DNA of 7,646 nucleotides from Kiritimatiellia bacterium (GTDB lineage Bacteria; Verrucomicrobiota; Kiritimatiellia; RFP12; UBA1067). Below the pieces are notes generated by a model. The model saw nothing but the letters and a program-made list of their open reading frames with translations. It was not told the origin of the DNA and searched no databases. Numbering within the stretch: the stretch's first letter is position 1; the number at the start of each line of letters is the position of its first letter. Positions 1 through 6,711 of the stretch are shown here, piece after piece. Location of the stretch: NCBI GenBank assembly GCA_017459225.1, contig JAFUDL010000303.1, positions 1 to 7,646 of the forward strand, written 5' to 3'. Made by a program: the position numbers and the translations under genes.

Positions 1-432
1 GAAGTAGGCAGGCACCGTGATCACCGCCTCGGTGATCTTCTCGCCCAAAAACGCCTCGGCGTCCTCCTTCAGCTTGCGAAGGATCATCGCCGAGATCTCC
101 TGCGGACTATACTGCCTGTCGTTCACCTTCACGGCGGCATCGCCGTTCGCAGCACGTACAACCTCGTAAGGCACCATCTTGATCTCTTCGCTCATCTCGT
201 CGTATCTACGGCCCATGAAGCGCTTGATCGAATATATCGTGCTCTTGGGATTCGTCACCGCCTGACGTTTCGCCGCCTGGCCGACAAGCGTCTCGCCCGT
301 CTTCGTGAACGCTACAATCGAAGGCGTGGTGCGCGCGCCCTCCTTGTTCGGAATAACCGTCGCCTGGCCACCTTCCATCACAGCCATGCAGCTGTTCGTG
401 GTGCCAAGGTCAATGCCTAGTACTTTTGCCAT
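1..432 (-). CDS. dnaK: Chaperone DnaK (Hsp70), N-terminal 144 residues, truncated by the window edge
   Basis: ATP-dependent cytosolic chaperone that binds exposed hydrophobic segments of client proteins with DnaJ and GrpE. The frame starts at ATG 432 and is open to base 1, giving 144 of the roughly 640 residues usual for the family. Visible nucleotide-binding-domain landmarks are the phosphate-1 loop GIDLGTTNS (residues 6-14), TTPSIVAF (35-42), Lys70 in IYSIKRFMGRR (aligning with catalytic Lys70 of the E. coli protein) and VITVPAYF at the cut end. A modest Shine-Dalgarno, AAAGG, sits 9 bases before the ATG. The 5' leader is about 57 bases from the predicted start site downstream of the sigma-54-like promoter at 501-517. 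No CIRCE operator (TTAGCACTC inverted repeat) is visible in the leader, so HrcA control is not supported. Identity is very secure; regulation is inferred. Confidence 0.98.
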   Translation of the reverse strand, partial: MAKVLGIDLGTTNSCMAVMEGGQATVIPNKEGARTTPSIVAFTKTGETLVGQAAKRQAVTNPKSTIYSIKRFMGRRYDEMSEEIKMVPYEVVRAANGDAAVKVNDRQYSPQEISAMILRKLKEDAEAFLGEKITEAVITVPAYF

Positions 433-500
433 AGTTTTTTACCTTTCGTTTTTTTAAATTGTCTTCGTCACCGCAATCTACGCGGCAACAAACAAACTAT

Positions 501-517
501 AGCAAAAGGCATGCCAA
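501..517 (-). promoter_or_regulatory. Sigma-54 (-24/-12) type promoter for dnaK
   Basis: On the minus strand the element reads TGGCATG, four bases, then TTGCT. This matches the known RpoN consensus TGGCACG-N4-TTGCW with the strict GG-N10-GC spacing; the one difference is T for C in TGGCAcG. A start site about 12 bases downstream would lie near 489, leaving a leader of about 57 bases. A TATAGT (496-501) overlaps it, but no TTGACA-like box lies 16-18 bases upstream, so a sigma-70 reading is weaker. The match is seen directly; activity is inferred. Confidence 0.62.
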
Positions 518-588
518 TAACGGGCCAGTACAAAAATTCCACCAAAAACAACAGAATTTCGTAAGAAAGTGGTATGGCACAGTCAGGC

Positions 589-645
589 TGTCACATTTTG
601 TCACACCCAGCGGCACGAATGTGTCACAATAGAATATGTGTCACA
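589..645 (-). repeat. Four direct copies of TGTGACA
   Basis: TGTCACA on the plus strand (TGTGACA on the minus) occurs at 589-595, 599-605, 622-628 and 639-645, always in the same orientation; the last two extend to TGTGTCACA. The copies lie roughly 100-156 bases upstream of the predicted dnaK start site, the usual range for activator sites of sigma-54 promoters. They also abut the palindromic repeat island that begins at 651, so they may instead be part of a composite repeat element. The repeats are seen directly; either role is inference. Confidence 0.6.
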
Positions 646-650
646 CTATT

Positions 651-785
651 CCCCCATGGGGACTGTCCCCCACATGTCTCGGGACTGTCCCCACATACCC
701 CCCGCGGGGACTGTCCCCACATGTCTTCCCCCGCGGGGACTGTCCCCACATGTCAATTCCCCCATGGGGACTGTCCCCACATGTC
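651..785 (-). repeat. REP-like palindromic repeat cluster, five copies around GGGGACAGTCCC
   Basis: Five copies of a 27-28 base unit lie nearly head to tail at 651-678, 681-696 (short, degenerate), 699-725, 728-754 and 759-785. Each contains GGGACTGTCCC followed by CACAT, and four end in ATGTC. Full units begin with a second palindrome, CCCCATGGGG in the first and last copies and CCCCGCGGGG in the third and fourth. Linkers are 2-4 bases. On the minus strand the unit reads GACATGTGGGGACAGTCCCC, and a sixth copy is at 7001-7027. Six-frame translation gives repetitive 'GDSPHGG'-type peptides, so the overlapping ORFs are artefacts. REP elements of this sort are usually moved by RAYT/Y1 transposases; none is in the window. 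The cluster lies downstream of the operon end and could also act as an mRNA 3' stabiliser or terminator. Confidence 0.85.
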
Positions 786-790
786 GTCAT

Positions 791-824
791 TGGCAACATT
801 GGAACTGGCAACATTGGCAACATT
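791..824. repeat. TGGCAACATT direct repeat, three copies
   Basis: TGGCAACATT occurs at 791-800, 806-815 and 815-824; the last two copies share one base. The array ends six bases from the stop codon of the GH109-like gene (831). It is a second repeat family next to the palindromic cluster, and it is not palindromic. No coding function is supported. Confidence 0.75.
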
Positions 825-830
825 CTCGCG

Positions 831-2210
831 TTAAATATATGTGGCGAGAGGTGTAGTCTTCCACGCGCCGCGGGTGAAGTCGGGGATGTCCTGGGCCTGG
901 GAACGGTTGCGGACGCTTCTCTCGCTGAGCTCGAATATCGAACTCCACGCCGCGAAGTCATAGACGTTCATGTCGAGCGGAAGACCGTTGCGGATGCAGT
1001 GCGCCCAGCGGTAGTCCATGAAGTAGTCCTGCCCGCCGTGTCCGCCAAGGCGCTTTGCCGTTGCGGCATCCTTGTTCCAGAGCGGCGAGCCGTACTTCGC
1101 GCGGAACGCGTCAAGCTCGGCGCCTTCCAGAAAATCCCCCACGCCCGCGTCGAGCTTCTTCTCGATCGCGACACGCAGCGGACGCGTCTCGATCGTTCCG
1201 TTGAAGCCATAGATGGAGTTGAAGCGCGTGTACGGCATCGGCACGTCGTTGCACTGCCTGAGGAGGATGGTCTTTCCCTGCGCGGTGTAGATGCACGTGG
1301 TGTTGAAGTCGTTGGCCTCGAATGAGATCTTCGAGACCGGCGCGTTCGGGCCGAACTTCTTCTGCGCGTACATCTGCCACGCGAAGCCCCTGCTTCCCAT
1401 CGAGACGAGATGCTCCAGCCTGTCGCCGCGGTTGATGTTCATCGCGAGCGAGATGGGACCGAGCGCGTGCACGCAGTAGCACATTCCCGTGTGGTTTCTA
1501 AGCGCCTCGAGCGACGAGAATATCCTGTTGGCGTCGTGGAAACCCTGGCTACGCGAATTGCGCGTAAAGTGCAGGTAGCAGCCCTCGCCGTGCACGAGCT
1601 CGCCGAGGATGCCCGCGTGCGCCGCGTTGATCATCGTCATCGCGTCTTCGTCGTAGCAGCAGTTGGAGAGCGGCATGCAGTGGCAGCGGTTCTTCTCGGC
1701 GGCCTCCACGATCGCCCAGGCGTCGTCGATCCTGCGCACGCCCGGCACCTCCACCATCGTGTGTATTCCGCACTCCACGGAATAGCGCGCGATCATGCCG
1801 TGCGACTCCCAGTTTGTGTTGATGTGCACAAGATCGCACACGCCGGATTCGCACAGTTTCTTGTACGCCTCCGGGCCGATGAAGAGTTGCGGCTCCTTGA
1901 ATCCGTTCTTCTTCAACTTCTGCTGGTGCCGCTTCGCCTTACCCTCGTCGAGCTCGCAGAGGGCCACCACCTCAACCCCGGGCACGTTGCAGAGACGATG
2001 TACGGCCGCGCCGCCGCGTCCGCCCGTGCCGATCACCGCCACGCGGATCTTCTCGAGCTTTGGCGCCGCGAATCCCACAAGGGACGCCTTGCCCTGCACC
2101 GGCGCGGCCTTCGCCTCCGTGCCGCCTATCGCCGCGGCCGTCACCGCCCACGCAGCGCGCTCCAGAAAGGCGCGCCGACCAAGACCATTGGAACTAGTGC
2201 TTCTGCTCAT
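831..2210 (-). CDS. Tat-exported Gfo/Idh/MocA protein, glycoside hydrolase family 109-like
   Basis: A 459-residue NAD-dependent enzyme of the Gfo/Idh/MocA fold. Its closest recognisable relatives are GH109 glycosidases, known for alpha-N-acetylgalactosaminidase activity by an NAD+-assisted oxidation/elimination mechanism. A twin-arginine signal (GRRAFLERAAW, residues 11-21, then an alanine-rich segment) predicts folded export to the periplasm. The Rossmann domain starts at IRVAVIGTGGRGG (55-67). GH109-type signatures follow: MVEVPG (152-157), NCCYDED (183-189), GELVHGEG (203-210), HALGP then NINRGDR (248-264), GGHGGQDYFMDYR (389-401), PLDMNVYD (411-418) and PDFTRGAWK (443-451). Glu154, Tyr245, His248 and Tyr327 fit the positions I recall as active-site residues in the Elizabethkingia enzyme. 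Start: ATG 2210 lies six bases after GAGGA; ATG 2216 abuts that site and 2264 would overlap the upstream gene. Stop is TAA. It is the third gene of the operon. Substrate is not provable; other Gfo/Idh oxidoreductase activities remain possible. Confidence 0.88.
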   Translation of the reverse strand: MSRSTSSNGLGRRAFLERAAWAVTAAAIGGTEAKAAPVQGKASLVGFAAPKLEKIRVAVIGTGGRGGAAVHRLCNVPGVEVVALCELDEGKAKRHQQKLKKNGFKEPQLFIGPEAYKKLCESGVCDLVHINTNWESHGMIARYSVECGIHTMVEVPGVRRIDDAWAIVEAAEKNRCHCMPLSNCCYDEDAMTMINAAHAGILGELVHGEGCYLHFTRNSRSQGFHDANRIFSSLEALRNHTGMCYCVHALGPISLAMNINRGDRLEHLVSMGSRGFAWQMYAQKKFGPNAPVSKISFEANDFNTTCIYTAQGKTILLRQCNDVPMPYTRFNSIYGFNGTIETRPLRVAIEKKLDAGVGDFLEGAELDAFRAKYGSPLWNKDAATAKRLGGHGGQDYFMDYRWAHCIRNGLPLDMNVYDFAAWSSIFELSERSVRNRSQAQDIPDFTRGAWKTTPLATYI

Positions 2211-2238
2211 CGCCATTCCTCGTTTTGCTTCATATGCT

Positions 2239-3252
2239 TCAAGGCTCAAGGTCGCCAAGATCAAGGCCTTCCTTCAGCACGAGGCCGATGTACTCGCCCT
2301 TGCCACCGTTGCGCCCGTTGTACCAGAGCATCCAGCGTCCGTTCTTCTCGTCACGGAACACGGACGGTTTGTAGCAGGCGGAGGCGTCGAACGTGTTGGG
2401 CGTGGGCGTGACGAGTGGATTCGCCTTGAGCCGCCGCCAGCCGGAGATGCCGTCCTTCGAGACTGCCGCGCCGATCGCCGCCGTGTGTATGTCCTTGTAT
2501 CCAATGTAGAACATGACGAACGTACCATCCGGCAGCGGGTGCACCTCGCATCCGCCCACGCGGTTCTGTTCCCATTCGCGAGTCCCTTTCGCCATCACCG
2601 GGTTGAGGGGCGACTTTTCCCACTTGATACCGTCCTTCGACTCTGCGTAGCAGTTGACGTTCGGCTCATACTGCTCCCCCGCCGAATACCACATCCGCCA
2701 TGCGCCGCGCCTCGCATCCCACATGACGTGCGGACACATCACGTTGCCCTGCTCGAACGTGGCTTCGGCCACCATCACGGGATCCTGCTGCACCTTACGG
2801 AACACGCGCCCGTCGTCTGAGACCGCATACCCAACCTTGCTCGTCCCCTTCCTGCCCCTTCCGCCCAGCACCTGGCCCGTGTACCACATGTGCCACTTGC
2901 CGTCCTTGCGCACCACGCTTGCACGGTTGATGATCTGCTCCCAGCCACAGGCGGAGTCAGGACGCAGCACGATCTCCGGCTCTGTCCAGTGGATTCCGTC
3001 GTCGCTGGAGCACACCGCAATCGACTTCTTCGGCCGCCACGAGAAGTACATGTCGAACTTTGCGCTCTTGCCCTTCACGACGTTCACGTCAAAGCACGTG
3101 CCCAGCCTCACGGGGTCGCCCAGAACTGGATTGCCTGCGTATTTGCCCCATCCATTCCCCTTCTGCGCCGCAGCGTCCACCACGGCCAGCGAAGAAATCG
3201 CCACGCTCGCCGCCACCGCGGCGACGCAGCCAGCCAACTTCTTGAACTGCAT
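2239..3252 (-). CDS. Secreted five-bladed beta-propeller glycosidase-like protein (GH43/GH32/GH130-type fold)
   Basis: A 337-residue exported protein with the fold of glycosidases and glycoside phosphorylases acting on polysaccharides; exact family not assignable by eye. Residues 1-29 are a Sec signal peptide (MQFKK, hydrophobic core, then AAAQ). Blades are marked by repeated pairs: 'DGxxW' turns at 85-89 (DGIHW), 147-151 (DGRVF), 207-211 (DGIKW) and 267-272 (DGISGW), and strands KWHMWYTG (119-126), AWRMWYSAGE (184-193), TFVMFYIGYKD (244-254) and RWMLWYNGRNG (306-316). NPV/DPV/NPL motifs recur at 41, 157, 217 and 278. Candidate acidic residues facing the funnel are Asp55, Glu105, Glu168, Glu227 and Glu236, but which are catalytic cannot be read from sequence alone. 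AAGGAG lies about six bases before ATG 3252. It sits 25 bases after the large surface protein gene and 28 bases before the GH109-like gene, so all three are probably one transcript. Stop is TGA. Confidence 0.82.
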   Translation of the reverse strand: MQFKKLAGCVAAVAASVAISSLAVVDAAAQKGNGWGKYAGNPVLGDPVRLGTCFDVNVVKGKSAKFDMYFSWRPKKSIAVCSSDDGIHWTEPEIVLRPDSACGWEQIINRASVVRKDGKWHMWYTGQVLGGRGRKGTSKVGYAVSDDGRVFRKVQQDPVMVAEATFEQGNVMCPHVMWDARRGAWRMWYSAGEQYEPNVNCYAESKDGIKWEKSPLNPVMAKGTREWEQNRVGGCEVHPLPDGTFVMFYIGYKDIHTAAIGAAVSKDGISGWRRLKANPLVTPTPNTFDASACYKPSVFRDEKNGRWMLWYNGRNGGKGEYIGLVLKEGLDLGDLEP

Positions 3253-3277
3253 AGTTAGCTCCTTGTTTTGCTGAAGA

Positions 3278-6200
3278 TCAACGCACGAGAATCACCATAC
3301 CTGAGGCATTGTAGATGCCGTCGCCGCGGATCTCAAGAGAGACGCGCGGCCTGTCGCATTTGACGGAGAGCGTGTCGACGCCGACAGGCGGCGTATCCTC
3401 AGGCCATTCGACTAGCTGCCGAATGTTGAGGGTTCTCTCTCCCAAAGCCAGCGTCACAGAGGCATCCTCCGCAAACGAAAGCGCGCAGTTCGCCACAAGG
3501 CTGGCGGTCGGCCACGTGACGTTGTATCCGGAGATGTCGAGCGTAGCACCGTCCTGCAGCTGGACGCTGGGGAAATAGCGCGTAGCCGGCGTGAAGCGTC
3601 CCTTCACCTTGATCGGCGACGAGAGCTTGCCCCCTGTGACGTAGCCTTCAGGACACCGAACGGCGAGATCCGCCATCGTCAGGTCGCCGCAGTCGATGTT
3701 GAGCTTTGAGGAAATGTCGAACGAGCAGGTCGAGCAGTCGATTGCACCATTCTTTTCCAGATTAAACACGCCGTCTCCTGTCACGACGATATTTCCGTTC
3801 GTAGCTAAGGATGTGAATATCTGCCAAGCGCCGTTGTGGAAGTTGATGTTCAGCGTATGTCCGCCAAGGTCAAGCAGCGGACTCCTGGTATCGCTTGATG
3901 TGTACACCTCGACCGTCGAATCGTCCGTGAGGTGAATTACCGGATTGAAGAGATAAGTGTTATTAGGCGATGCAACTGAAGAGGTGAGCGTGCCTCCGTG
4001 CAGATTGATCGTGTGATACCCCCATCCGTAGGTGCCACCCGAATCAAGCGTCCCGTCCTTGCGCACGTCAAGCGTAAGCAGACTTCCGAAGAACGACCCT
4101 CGGTCCACTGTGTTGATGCTGCCGGGTACACCAGCCTTGAGAGTGCCGGACTCGATATCGGTGCCACCGGAATACGTCTGCGGATACTTGGTCGCGACGA
4201 GCGTTCCCGCGCCGGACTTGAAGAGGCGCAAGTTGCCGGTGATCGCACAGTTCGCGTTCTCGCACACCAGGCCTTCGGGAATCGCGAAGCGCAGTTCGGC
4301 GGGATCGCCAGAAGGAGATGATGTGATGGTGCCGGCGGAAGGCACTCCGGAAAGAACGAGCGAATAGCCCGCCAGCTCGATCGTGCCGTCAAGGGCTATG
4401 TTGCCGAGTCCGCTCCAATCGCAGTCGCCGGCAAGAGTGCTGTCGATGAACTTCGCCTTGCTCCAGAGCCGATCCTCAGCAGCGGCAACGCTGAACGCCA
4501 GGTTGCCGCCAAACGTGGCCTCCGTCACGCCGACGAGGGGAAGGGTCGTGGCGGGAAGCACGTCGCCGAGATAGTTGAAGCACTCCCAGTTCACGGCATT
4601 CGCGAGATCAACGCTCGCACCGCCCATCCACGTGGCGGTGATGGGGAGCTGGGGGTCGCATGTCATCGTATCCGACACCACCATGCCCACAAGCGCCTCT
4701 TCACTCTCCGCATCGCCCGCCACGAGCGAACCACCCGCGGTAGGTGTGACGAACTTCGCGCTAACTCGGTCGAGAAATCCCGCCACGCCATCAGACCTCT
4801 TGACGGGAACGTAATCGAGCAGCGGATTTCCGTCCGCCCCGTAGATCGTAAGATGGTACCACCATCCGTAGTTTCCGTTGCCGGACGTATTGTCGGTGGA
4901 CAGACGCCCAACGAAGATGTTTAGAGCGCTAACGCCGAGCGGATCCGTGCACCATGTGGAGTTGCCGGTTTGCGGATTCAGAGCCACGCCGTTGCAGCGC
5001 ACTGCACCGTCCAAAGCTTCGATCTCGTTGCGCACGTTCGCGGTGAGATTGAAGAACTTGTACGTGTATTTTCCATTGGTGAATTGCCCGAGCATCACAT
5101 AAGTAGCGCTGCCGCCAAGGCAGAAGCGGAAGCCGCAGTTGGATGCGTTCGAGCCGATGCCAGAACCAAGGAACGCCGAATACTTATTCGAGTATCCTGT
5201 GCAATAGTAGCCGAAGTCGCAACCGTGGGAAAGATAGTCGCGGATGCCGGTGTCGATCGTGTCGTCGTCGGAATCCAGCTGGACGCGTTTGAGCATCGTA
5301 TAGCGGTTGGCGATGAACACGCGGAACATATGCCCGGTGTCGAGTCCACGCTCCGCAAGATCGACCGTGTAAGTGCCGCCTTCCTCCGGAATCGATTCAC
5401 AAAGTTCCAGACTGTTGCTCCATGAGGCCACGTCTTCGCCGCCATTGCCCGTGCCATACGCAAGAAGTAGCTTTGATCCTATGCCGTAGCCCGGGTTCAC
5501 CTTGACTGTCAGCTTTGCGCCGTCCGTCGTATCAAGCGTCACCGTCGCCGGTTTCTTCGCGAGCCGCGGGAAGGAGCGGAGGCCGCCTATGGCGCACACT
5601 ATCGCATCCGTGTCGTTCGTCACGGTGCCCGCGTCAAACGCGCCGCCGCCGCTCGGCGTCACGAAACGGCCCGTGGTCTTATCAAGGAAGCCTCCCACGT
5701 TATCTGACTTTCTGGAGACAGGCACATAATCGAGAAGAGGACTGCCGTCTTGCCCGAAGAGACGCAGATAGTACCATCTGGACTGTACCTTCAACTCTGT
5801 TTCGTTCGCGAAACGTCCCATGTGGATGTTCTCACCGGATTCGCCAAGCGGAGTCGCCCACTTCTTTGCGCCGGTGGTTGCGGCCTGCGTCGTTCCGTTT
5901 AAGACCACCGCATTGTTTCTAAACTTCCATACATTTGGCACAGCCGTGTTTAGCGTAAGCACGTTTGAATATGTGTACTGACCATTGACACGCTGCATGA
6001 AATAGCATTTCGCCGCAGAACCGGCGTGTATAAGTCCGAAACCCGGCTGAGTTGCACTAGGCCAAAGCGACGCCAGTGCCGAAGAATACTTCGTTCCGCT
6101 CCAAGGCTTGGAGTATTGGCTCAGCTCGAGGGCGCAGCACTGATTGTCTGGGATGCCCGTGTCATGGTCGGAATTGGCGTCATTCTGATCGACGTAGTCG

Positions 6201-6574
6201 AGAAGCGCGTAGTCCGCAGTAGTCGCGAACAGGCGGAAGCAGGCATCAGCTGGAACGCCGAGATCCGAGAATGGAATGGTGAACTCGGCACCTTCGGCAG
6301 GCACAGACTCGCTGAGCGTGTACGCATACGCCCACGCATCACGCGCAACTCCAAGGTCGGCTCGGAGGAACATGCTAGAGGCCGCTGTGGAATTGTCGTA
6401 CGCGAGCTCGAGCTTCATACCCTCAAGGCATCCCGCAGGAACAGTCACCTTCAGTGCGGTCGCGTCATCGGTGACGTCCAAGGTCGGCGTCTCGTCCGCG
6501 AAAAGCGGAATGAACGCGCTTGCAGCAATCGCAATCGCCGAAACGAACACCTTCGTCAGTTTGCAGTTCATCAT
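3278..6574 (-). CDS. Large exported surface protein with duplicated N-terminal modules and autotransporter-type beta-strand repeat
   Basis: A 1098-residue protein beginning with a Sec signal peptide (residues 1-26, ending PLFA). Two homologous modules of about 290 residues follow (roughly 31-320 and 343-621). Each runs from a short beta domain, through 'SES(V/I)P' and an acidic 'DTGI(P/R)D' segment, to a laminin-G/concanavalin-like part ending 'GxPLLDYVPV', 'GFLD' and 'FVTPxxGG' (279-310 and 583-615). Residues 645-1080 are predicted beta-helix, with GAGTLVATKYPQTYSGGTD then ESGTLKAG at 788-815 matching the passenger-associated transport repeat found in autotransporter passengers. There is no C-terminal beta-barrel; the protein ends in GDGIYNASGMVILVR, so classical type V secretion is not supported. 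Cysteines are numerous, suggesting an oxidising location. AAAGGA lies six bases before ATG 6574 (Met-Met). It is first in the operon, behind the G-tract promoter. Role likely adhesion or glycan binding, inferred. Confidence 0.8.
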   Translation of the reverse strand: MMNCKLTKVFVSAIAIAASAFIPLFADETPTLDVTDDATALKVTVPAGCLEGMKLELAYDNSTAASSMFLRADLGVARDAWAYAYTLSESVPAEGAEFTIPFSDLGVPADACFRLFATTADYALLDYVDQNDANSDHDTGIPDNQCCALELSQYSKPWSGTKYSSALASLWPSATQPGFGLIHAGSAAKCYFMQRVNGQYTYSNVLTLNTAVPNVWKFRNNAVVLNGTTQAATTGAKKWATPLGESGENIHMGRFANETELKVQSRWYYLRLFGQDGSPLLDYVPVSRKSDNVGGFLDKTTGRFVTPSGGGAFDAGTVTNDTDAIVCAIGGLRSFPRLAKKPATVTLDTTDGAKLTVKVNPGYGIGSKLLLAYGTGNGGEDVASWSNSLELCESIPEEGGTYTVDLAERGLDTGHMFRVFIANRYTMLKRVQLDSDDDTIDTGIRDYLSHGCDFGYYCTGYSNKYSAFLGSGIGSNASNCGFRFCLGGSATYVMLGQFTNGKYTYKFFNLTANVRNEIEALDGAVRCNGVALNPQTGNSTWCTDPLGVSALNIFVGRLSTDNTSGNGNYGWWYHLTIYGADGNPLLDYVPVKRSDGVAGFLDRVSAKFVTPTAGGSLVAGDAESEEALVGMVVSDTMTCDPQLPITATWMGGASVDLANAVNWECFNYLGDVLPATTLPLVGVTEATFGGNLAFSVAAAEDRLWSKAKFIDSTLAGDCDWSGLGNIALDGTIELAGYSLVLSGVPSAGTITSSPSGDPAELRFAIPEGLVCENANCAITGNLRLFKSGAGTLVATKYPQTYSGGTDIESGTLKAGVPGSINTVDRGSFFGSLLTLDVRKDGTLDSGGTYGWGYHTINLHGGTLTSSVASPNNTYLFNPVIHLTDDSTVEVYTSSDTRSPLLDLGGHTLNINFHNGAWQIFTSLATNGNIVVTGDGVFNLEKNGAIDCSTCSFDISSKLNIDCGDLTMADLAVRCPEGYVTGGKLSSPIKVKGRFTPATRYFPSVQLQDGATLDISGYNVTWPTASLVANCALSFAEDASVTLALGERTLNIRQLVEWPEDTPPVGVDTLSVKCDRPRVSLEIRGDGIYNASGMVILVR

Positions 6575-6610
6575 GTCACATCCTTTCGTGTAATTTTCTG
6601 AGGCAATACC

Positions 6611-6639
6611 ATTATATCAGCCCCCCCCCCCGAAATCAA
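6611..6639 (-). promoter_or_regulatory. Sigma-70-type promoter with an 11-G spacer tract, candidate phase-variable switch
   Basis: On the minus strand a -35 box TTGATT (6639-6634) and a perfect -10 box TATAAT (6616-6611) are separated by exactly 17 bases. Eleven of those are an uninterrupted G run (6631-6621). TGA directly before TATAAT makes an extended -10. A start site near 6604 leaves a leader of about 30 bases to ATG 6574. Homopolymers in promoter spacers are a known basis of phase variation in pathogens such as Neisseria. The boxes and tract are seen directly; switching is inference. Confidence 0.75.
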
Positions 6640-6711
6640 GCGTGAATTTGCAATTATCGGAATTTTTCCACCACGCAGTCAAGGAGGGGTGAAGATGGTG
6701 AAGGCCATAGG

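Noticed and set aside
433..600. CIRCE operator or sigma-32 type heat-shock promoter for dnaK
   Set aside because: No TTAGCACTC inverted repeat and no CTTGAA/CCCCAT pair in the leader.
651..785. Possible CRISPR array, because of regular units of about 27 bases
   Set aside because: Units are separated by only 2-4 bases with no spacers, and a solitary copy lies elsewhere; no cas genes.
636..1325. A long plus-strand open frame across the repeats and the 3' end of the GH109-like gene
   Set aside because: Its N-terminal part is repeat-encoded peptide and the rest is antisense to a clearly conserved enzyme; no domain or convincing ribosome site.
2211..2264. Upstream start for the GH109-like gene (ATG 2264, or ATG 2216)
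   Set aside because: 2264 would overlap the preceding gene and put 18 extra residues before the Tat motif; 2216 has no space to the ribosome site, whereas 2210 is six bases from GAGGA.
1410..2820. Long plus-strand open frames opposite the GH109-like and propeller genes
   Set aside because: Arg/His/Ala-rich translations typical of antisense shadows in high-GC DNA; the minus-strand genes have clear family motifs, signals and ribosome sites.
6640..6711. Intrinsic terminator after the small helical protein gene
   Set aside because: Only a very weak GGAA/TTCC dyad with no G+C-rich stem and no following T run.
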